This document shows positions 7,794 to 12,696 of a DNA stretch of 12,696 bases, one piece after another (the stretch's first letter is position 1; each line of letters begins with the position of its first letter). Source of the stretch: Muribaculaceae bacterium (GTDB lineage: Bacteria > Bacteroidota > Bacteroidia > Bacteroidales > Muribaculaceae); assembly GCA_024400895.1 (NCBI GenBank), contig JAKSMA010000043.1, positions 1-12,696 on the forward strand, read 5' to 3'. The position numbers and the translations under genes were made by a program. A model generated the notes under the pieces. It did no database searches. It had not been told where the DNA came from and saw only the letters and a list, made by a program, of their open reading frames with translations.

Positions 7794-7821
7794 GAGGCGA
7801 GAATCCACAGGTTCTCGCCTC
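7794..7821. terminator. Bidirectional hairpin terminator between convergent genes
   Basis: The perfect 10-bp arms GAGGCGAGAA (7794-7803) and TTCTCGCCTC (7812-7821) enclose an 8-base loop. The plus strand continues with TATATTTGTATT and the minus strand with CCTTTATTTTATC, both T-rich. The position between the end of the hydrolase gene (7733) and the end of the M48 protease gene (7848) fits shared transcription termination from both sides. Confidence 0.85.
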
Positions 7822-7847
7822 TATATTTGTATTAACCCTAAGAAGAG

Positions 7848-8726
7848 TTATTTCTTCTTTGATGTTGACTTTTTAGTGGTTGTCTTTTTTGTTGTTGTGG
7901 TAGTGGTGGTTGTCTTCTTGCCAGCGTTGATGTAAGAAGCGTATTCCTTTTCGATGGCAGGGAGTTCCTTTTCAATGTCGGCCATGCGTTTTGCATCGCT
8001 TGGGTGATCGCTCATGAATTCTGGGGTTTTTGCTGTGCTTGATGAAGCCATCTTTTGCCAGAAAGTGAGCGCTGTGCGAGGATTGTAGCCAGCAAGCGAC
8101 ATCAGTACGAGGCCCATCTTGTCGGCTTCACTCTCATGCTTGCGAGAGAATGGAAGCATCACGCCATAGTTGGCACCAAGACCGTAGACCTGGTTAACGA
8201 TTTGCTGAGTGGCTGCACTCTTGCCTTGGGTGAAGATACCTACGGCCTGTGCTCCATATTGAGCGAGCACTTGTTGACTCATGCGCTCATTGCTGTGCTT
8301 AGCCACTGCGTGAGCCACTTCATGGCCGAGAACTACAGCGAGTTCGTCGTCGCTTGCCACGAGTTTCATCAGTCCTTCGTATACCACGATTTTACCACCA
8401 GGCATGCAGAAAGCATTGATTTCGTTGTTTTTCACAAGGTTGAATTCCCATTGAAAATTTTGAACTTCAGCTTCCAACCCGTTTGCTTTGAGGTATGCTT
8501 CGGTAGCGGCAGCGAGTTTTTTACCTACGCGGGCCACTTGTTCGCTTTGTGCCTTTTCGCCAGAAATGGTGGCTGAACTCATATAACTTTTATACTGAGT
8601 GAGGCTTGATTGAAGCACTTCGCTGTCAGATACGAGGTTGAGTTGCTTTCGGCCGGTGATGGGCACTGAACCACAACTGTCGAGCAGCATTGCTGCTCCA
8701 GCGATGAGAAGTAATGATTTTTTCAT
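7848..8726 (-). CDS. M48-family metalloprotease lipoprotein
   Basis: A 292-residue zinc protease of the periplasmic M48 (BepA/LoiP-like) type. It begins with a lipoprotein signal peptide and lipobox ending at Cys18 (LLDSC). The catalytic motif HEVAH is at 135-139 (zinc ligands His135 and His139, general base Glu136), the third ligand lies in HESEAD at 197-202 (probably Glu198), and the conserved SDHP segment (239-242) carries His241. FCMPGGKIVVYEGLM (106-120) is the typical strand before the active site. No TPR repeats follow the protease domain, unlike BepA. Instead the protein ends in a low-complexity tail of Thr and Lys (270-292) with eight consecutive Thr. A role in quality control of outer-membrane proteins is inferred from the family. 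The gene lies 24 bases after mrp in the same direction and is the last gene of its unit. Confidence 0.92.
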   Translation of the reverse strand: MKKSLLLIAGAAMLLDSCGSVPITGRKQLNLVSDSEVLQSSLTQYKSYMSSATISGEKAQSEQVARVGKKLAAATEAYLKANGLEAEVQNFQWEFNLVKNNEINAFCMPGGKIVVYEGLMKLVASDDELAVVLGHEVAHAVAKHSNERMSQQVLAQYGAQAVGIFTQGKSAATQQIVNQVYGLGANYGVMLPFSRKHESEADKMGLVLMSLAGYNPRTALTFWQKMASSSTAKTPEFMSDHPSDAKRMADIEKELPAIEKEYASYINAGKKTTTTTTTTKKTTTKKSTSKKK

Positions 8727-8750
8727 TTCGTGATATTTATGTTTATGTGT

Positions 8751-9857
8751 TTAATGTGTTTCAACGCGTTTTGTTGCAGGCTTGGTGGCATTACGCTTGT
8801 CTACAGCCTTCACCACGCTTTCTGCCAAAGTGATGAACGAACGCCCAGATACACTGTTCTGGAGTGTGACAGGCACACCGTCGTCGCCACCGCGGCAAAT
8901 ACTTGCCACCAATGGCACTTGACCGAGAAGTTCCACGCCGAGTTTTTCTGCAAGATTTTTGCCGCTGTCTTTACCGAAAATATAGTATTTTTCATCGGGG
9001 TGTGAAGCGGGTGTAAACCACGACATGTTTTCAACGATACCAAGCACTGGCACATTCACCTGTTCGCCCAAGAACATGCTCACGCCCTTGCGTGCATCGG
9101 CCAACGCCACTTCCTGTGGAGTGGTGACTACGATAGCGCCAGTGATGGCAAGTGTTTGCACCAAGGTAAGGTGAATATCGCTTGTGCCGGGTGGCATGTC
9201 GATGATGAAGTAGTCGAGGTCGCCCCAAGCGGCATCGGTAATGAGTTGCTTCAGTGCATTGCTTGCCATGGCACCACGCCAGAGCACTGCCTTTTCCTTA
9301 TCAACGACAAAACCGATAGAGAGCAATTTCACACCGTGTTTTTCCAGAGGAAGAATGCGGTTTTTGCCATCGATTTCTTGCATATAGAGTTGCTCGTCTT
9401 CTACACCAAACATCGTAGGCACAGATGGGCCGAAAATATCAGCATCGAGCAGACCTACTTTGTAGCCAAGTTGAGCAAGCGATACGGCAAGATTGCTTGC
9501 CACCGTAGATTTGCCTACACCGCCTTTGCCCGATGAAACGCCAATGATGTTTTTCACACCTGGCAGGGGTTCGTCTTCCTTCTTCTTTTCTGGTGCAGGT
9601 TGCACAGTGGTCACGCTGATGTTGCCTTTGATGTCCACGTCTTCGCTAATGTGGGTGTTGATTGCCACTTCAGCAGCGCGCACAATCGACTTGATGAAAG
9701 GGTCGGTTGAGCGTTGGAAAATCAGCGAGAATGTCACTTTGTTGCCGTCAATACGTATGTCGTCGGCCACCATGCCCATTTCCACGATGTTCTTTCCTGT
9801 GCCAGGATAGCGCACTGTGCTGAGGGCATCAAGTATGAGTTTTGGATATAATGTCAT
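8751..9857 (-). CDS. mrp: Mrp/NBP35-type P-loop ATPase, Fe-S cluster carrier
   Basis: A 368-residue cytoplasmic protein. Residues 1-85 form the MIP18-like (DUF59) domain. Residues 100-350 form the ParA/MinD-like ATPase: deviant Walker A GKGGVGKS at 110-117, LLDADIFGPSVPTMFG at 136-151, and Walker B-like DYFIIDMPPGTSD at 215-227. The family carries and transfers Fe-S clusters and affects their assembly on apo-proteins. The usual C-terminal CxxC that bridges a cluster between two subunits is absent: the matching region reads ENMSWFTPASHPDEKYYIFG (276-295), and the whole protein has a single cysteine, Cys321. My recollection is that Bacteroidetes homologues often show this form, so it is probably lineage-typical and not decay. 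The start lies 13 bases after the trmB stop. Confidence 0.94.
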   Translation of the reverse strand: MTLYPKLILDALSTVRYPGTGKNIVEMGMVADDIRIDGNKVTFSLIFQRSTDPFIKSIVRAAEVAINTHISEDVDIKGNISVTTVQPAPEKKKEDEPLPGVKNIIGVSSGKGGVGKSTVASNLAVSLAQLGYKVGLLDADIFGPSVPTMFGVEDEQLYMQEIDGKNRILPLEKHGVKLLSIGFVVDKEKAVLWRGAMASNALKQLITDAAWGDLDYFIIDMPPGTSDIHLTLVQTLAITGAIVVTTPQEVALADARKGVSMFLGEQVNVPVLGIVENMSWFTPASHPDEKYYIFGKDSGKNLAEKLGVELLGQVPLVASICRGGDDGVPVTLQNSVSGRSFITLAESVVKAVDKRNATKPATKRVETH

Positions 9858-9870
9858 TTTATTGAGTGAT

Positions 9871-10641
9871 TTAATCTTCGTCTTTATTCAAGAGTTGAGG
9901 CATCTGTATGTAGCCACGGTTGTAGCTTCGGTAGGTGTCCATCTCAATGTCGATTTCTGGCTCTTTGAGCTCACCCTCGTGTGGAAGGTGAAACTTCAGG
10001 TATTTGATGGTCAAGCCACGCTCAAGCCATTGCATCTCGTAGTGAGTTTTTATTTCAAGAATTTCATCGGCTTTTCCGCTGTGGTAGAGGTCGTCGGTGT
10101 TCACTTCCACAGGGAGCTTGTTGAGCTTAATCAATTCGCTGGTGTAAGTGTAGAGGAACGGGCTGTCGCTCTTCAGATGCACCAATCCGCCGTCTTTCAG
10201 AATCTTGCGATAGTTGTTCAAGAAGCGGGTAGAGGTGAGTCGTTTGTTCACCTTCTTCATCTGAGGGTCGGGGAATGTAATCCAGATTTCAGAGATTTCG
10301 CCCGGAGCAAACATACGGTCGATGAGTTCGATGCTGGTGCGGAGGAATGCCACATTTTTCATCCCTTCCTGTTCCACCATTTTAGCTCCGGTCCACATTC
10401 GAGCACCCTTGATGTCGACACCGATGTAATTCTTGTCGGGGAATCGTTTTCCGAGTCCCACAGCATATTCGCCCTTTCCGCATCCGAGTTCGAGCACGAT
10501 GGGGGCGTCGTTGTGAAAATATTCGCTATTCCATTTGCCTCTCATGGGGCAACACTCGTCGCTCAGTACCGAGAAAGGGAACTGAAAGACGCATGAAAAC
10601 GCCTCCATGTCGGCAAATTTCTTCAGTTTGTTTTTACCCAT
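9871..10641 (-). CDS. trmB: tRNA (guanine-N7-)-methyltransferase
   Basis: A 256-residue Rossmann-fold methyltransferase that makes m7G at position 46 of tRNA with S-adenosylmethionine. The motif [19 protein letters not shown] (51-69) binds AdoMet. [17 protein letters not shown] (71-87) and [13 protein letters not shown] (118-130) are family hallmarks, followed by [20 protein letters not shown] (132-151) and [12 protein letters not shown]. Length and motif order fit TrmB fully. The start ATG overlaps the stop of the preceding LRR gene in TAATG, so translation is probably coupled. It is followed by mrp after 13 bases. The start MGKNKLKK is typical for the Bacteroidetes form. Confidence 0.95.
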   Translation of the reverse strand: MGKNKLKKFADMEAFSCVFQFPFSVLSDECCPMRGKWNSEYFHNDAPIVLELGCGKGEYAVGLGKRFPDKNYIGVDIKGARMWTGAKMVEQEGMKNVAFLRTSIELIDRMFAPGEISEIWITFPDPQMKKVNKRLTSTRFLNNYRKILKDGGLVHLKSDSPFLYTYTSELIKLNKLPVEVNTDDLYHSGKADEILEIKTHYEMQWLERGLTIKYLKFHLPHEGELKEPEIDIEMDTYRSYNRGYIQMPQLLNKDED

Positions 10642-12692
10642 TATTTCAAAATCAGTTTATGGCTCTTTCCACCAATGCGCACGATGTATACGCCTTGGCC
10701 AGAAGTTTCATATTCGTTATGTCCAGCCTCTACTGCGAGGTTGATGCTTGTGCCATTGATGCCAACCAATTGTGCCACAGTGGCTTCTTCGCTTTCGATT
10801 ACTACTGTGCCACCTCTGCTATACACTTTCGCATTGTTTTCACTCATGTCGTTCACGCCAGTGGTGTTGCCAACGAGTGCTGTGGTGTTGGCTGCGAAGT
10901 ATGTTTCGTTGCTGGTAGTAGCGAGAATGGTGTGTGTCACTTCGATAGCAGCATTGGTGTCGAGCGAGCGGCTTGCCTTCACCACAAGGGTGATGATAGC
11001 GCCTTCATTGCCACTTAATTCGGTATTTTGCATATTGTAGCCGAGGAAGCGAACAGTGCCATCGGCAAGCGTTGCGCTTTCAAAGTTGTGGCTAGCAGCA
11101 CGGCTGCCCTTGCTGATGCTTACAAGTTCAAGGCCTTCAGGTAGTTGAATGTCGAATTGCAGAGCTGTGTATGCCTGACTGTTGTTGAGATTAACATCTA
11201 CTGTGCGAGTTTCGCCAGGAGCAAGACTGAAACTGTCGATATTCACGTTGTCGTCGGTGTTCACTACCCATTCGGTATACATCTCGGTGATGTTTCCGCT
11301 AAGAATCATATTGATAAGAGCTGTTACGTCCGAAACATTGATGATGCCATCGGTAGCGCAGTCGGCAGCCTCGAAATTAAATGGAACGGGGTCATTTCCA
11401 AGAATATAGTTGATGATGGTGGTAACATCCGACACATTCACCAGTCCGTCCATATTCGCATCGCCGAGCAATACGCGTTTCATAACCTTGAATTCTTTCC
11501 ACTGACTGGCAGCAGTATAATCTTGAACAGGAGCAATGAGTTCCACATCCTTCTGAGCGACACCTGCCCAAACTTCGTAGCCAAGCGTCGGCACATTGGT
11601 TGGAACTGCTGTGATTCGTGTGAGTCCTGTCATGCCAGCCATTGCTTTTGTACCGATGAAGGTGACGTTGGCGGGCACGGTGAGTTGATTAATTTCGGAG
11701 AGGTTGTAGAGCGCATATTCACCGATTCTTGTGATATCATCGCCCCAAATGTTGCTGTTGGCAACATTTGTGCCCGCAGCCAAATATGCTCCCACCTTTG
11801 TGACTTTGGTAGGGAGAACAAGGTTGGTAACATTTTTTGCGTAGTAGAATGCACCTTCGCCAACTTCCTGTACTGAAGCAGGGAGTGATATTTCTGCAAC
11901 AGGTGTGCCTGCGTAGGCCCAAGCGCCCACAGTGTTGAGGCTCTTGAAGTTTGCGAGGTTGCCATCGCTCATTTGGGTAGCCATAAATGCTTCATTGCCG
12001 ATGCATGCCAATTGTGTGGCGCTGCTCCATTGGAGTGTAGACAGGTTCTTGCATCCGGCAAATGCCGCATTGCCGATAGCTGTCACGCCTGAGCCAAATT
12101 TCACGTTGGTGAGTTTTGCATCGGCGAAGAATGCCTTAGCACCGATATTCCCAGCTTCAATAGTTACTGAAGTGAGATTTTCGCAACGAGAATATGCGCC
12201 TTCGCCGATTTTCTTGACAGTGGCAGGAAGTGAGAGTGTGGCGAAACCTGTAGCGCTGAATGCATAGCCGCTGATACTGTCGAGAGATGCTGGAAGCGCC
12301 ATGTCAGTGATGCCTTCGCATCCTGCAAATGCTGCGTGGCCGATGATTTTCAAATTCGATGGCAGCACCACCTTTGTGAGAGGCTTGCCAAAGAACGACG
12401 TTTGCGGAATTTCATCGGCTTGGTATGCGGTCTGTTGTCCAAACACAGGCTCGTCGTCTTTTTCGTATGCGAGGATTTGGGCTCCACTGAGGTCGACATT
12501 TGTTAGGTTATCTAATTTGTCGGCAATGTATTTAAAGTCGCGAACATCAAGAGTGCCTGTTATTGTTAGTTCTGTCACTTTTGTGTCGGAAAGACGAGTT
12601 GAAAGTTGGCCTGCAACATTATCTATTACCACTGCTTGCATTTGTAATGCAGCCAGAGCGATTGCTGCCAGAAGTAATGTGAGTTTACGCAT
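10641..12692 (-). CDS. BspA-type LRR surface protein with dockerin, cohesin-like domain and T9SS-type C-terminal domain
   Basis: A 683-residue exported protein. Residues 1-20 form a signal peptide. From about 60 to 385 there are LRR_5 (BspA/TpLRR) repeats of about 23 residues, with pattern LP..V..IG..AF..C..L (for example [20 protein letters not shown] at 110-129). A type I dockerin follows at 408-466, with one full calcium loop [12 protein letters not shown] (411-422) and a second whose third ligand is Ala446 in place of Asn or Asp ([12 protein letters not shown], 444-455). Residues 487-610 look like a cohesin-type beta-sandwich ([33 protein letters not shown]). The end (620-683) has the form of a T9SS type A sorting domain, closing with [17 protein letters not shown] (667-683). 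Surface display by T9SS, and adhesion, are inferred. Only four bases lie upstream of the start in the window, so promoter and RBS are not visible. The stop overlaps the trmB start. Confidence 0.9.
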   Translation of the reverse strand: MRKLTLLLAAIALAALQMQAVVIDNVAGQLSTRLSDTKVTELTITGTLDVRDFKYIADKLDNLTNVDLSGAQILAYEKDDEPVFGQQTAYQADEIPQTSFFGKPLTKVVLPSNLKIIGHAAFAGCEGITDMALPASLDSISGYAFSATGFATLSLPATVKKIGEGAYSRCENLTSVTIEAGNIGAKAFFADAKLTNVKFGSGVTAIGNAAFAGCKNLSTLQWSSATQLACIGNEAFMATQMSDGNLANFKSLNTVGAWAYAGTPVAEISLPASVQEVGEGAFYYAKNVTNLVLPTKVTKVGAYLAAGTNVANSNIWGDDITRIGEYALYNLSEINQLTVPANVTFIGTKAMAGMTGLTRITAVPTNVPTLGYEVWAGVAQKDVELIAPVQDYTAASQWKEFKVMKRVLLGDANMDGLVNVSDVTTIINYILGNDPVPFNFEAADCATDGIINVSDVTALINMILSGNITEMYTEWVVNTDDNVNIDSFSLAPGETRTVDVNLNNSQAYTALQFDIQLPEGLELVSISKGSRAASHNFESATLADGTVRFLGYNMQNTELSGNEGAIITLVVKASRSLDTNAAIEVTHTILATTSNETYFAANTTALVGNTTGVNDMSENNAKVYSRGGTVVIESEEATVAQLVGINGTSINLAVEAGHNEYETSGQGVYIVRIGGKSHKLILK

Positions 12693-12696
12693 GTTA

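Noticed and set aside
7796..7804. GGCGAGAAT in the terminator stem also occurs in the 37-bp repeat (2556-2564), suggesting a third copy
   Set aside because: Only nine bases are shared; the loop, the other arm and the flank differ, so a common origin is not supported.
9817..10596. A 259-codon plus-strand open frame opposite trmB
   Set aside because: trmB has all family motifs on the other strand. The antisense product has no recognisable domain or start signal.
9871..10641. A tRNA or other RNA gene near trmB
   Set aside because: I saw no cloverleaf arms, TTCGA-type loop or CCA end in the intergenic spaces, which are only 13-24 bases long here.
11145..11876. A 243-codon plus-strand open frame opposite the LRR-dockerin gene
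   Set aside because: It mirrors repeated LRR and dockerin codons of the minus strand and shows no domain of its own.

Overview
The window looks like chromosomal DNA of a gut-type Bacteroidales bacterium (Bacteroidetes). The evidence is a BspA-type leucine-rich-repeat protein ending in a type IX secretion (T9SS)-like C-terminal domain, Bacteroidetes-style -7 boxes (TAnnTTTG), secreted proteins with dockerin modules, lipoproteins with short lipoboxes, and an Mrp protein without the usual CxxC. The family (for example Muribaculaceae or Prevotellaceae) cannot be fixed from the sequence alone.

Left part, 1-2240, minus strand: a type I restriction-modification locus cut by the window edge. hsdM is complete. 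Three bases downstream begins a gene for a DUF1016/YhcG-type protein, of which only the first 126 codons are inside the window. hsdS and hsdR are not seen and should lie further left if present. Next, 2241-2642 is a roughly 400-bp gene-free stretch. It holds a possible hsdM promoter, a long perfect-core inverted repeat, a G-run cluster, and one copy of a 37-bp palindromic repeat whose second copy overlaps the 3' end of the next gene.

Middle part, 2643-7733: a secreted phosphodiester glycosidase (NAGPA family) with an Ig-like domain and a C-terminal dockerin reads leftward. From the same 105-bp intergenic region a two-gene unit reads rightward: a PQQ-type beta-propeller lipoprotein and a membrane-anchored alpha/beta hydrolase. 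A bidirectional hairpin terminator at 7794-7821 separates this unit from the convergent genes to its right.

Right part, 7848-12692, minus strand: four tightly packed genes, transcribed in the order LRR-dockerin-cohesin-like surface protein, trmB (tRNA m7G46 methyltransferase), mrp (Fe-S carrier-type P-loop ATPase) and an M48 metalloprotease lipoprotein. Spacings are -1, 13 and 24 bp, so they are probably one transcript. Its promoter lies beyond the right edge.

The most notable points are the DUF1016 protein coupled to hsdM, two dockerin proteins of different design 5.5 kb apart (one also carrying a cohesin-like module), the 37-bp palindromic repeat that supplies a stop codon, and the long dyad upstream of hsdM. 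No clearly new multi-gene system was found.
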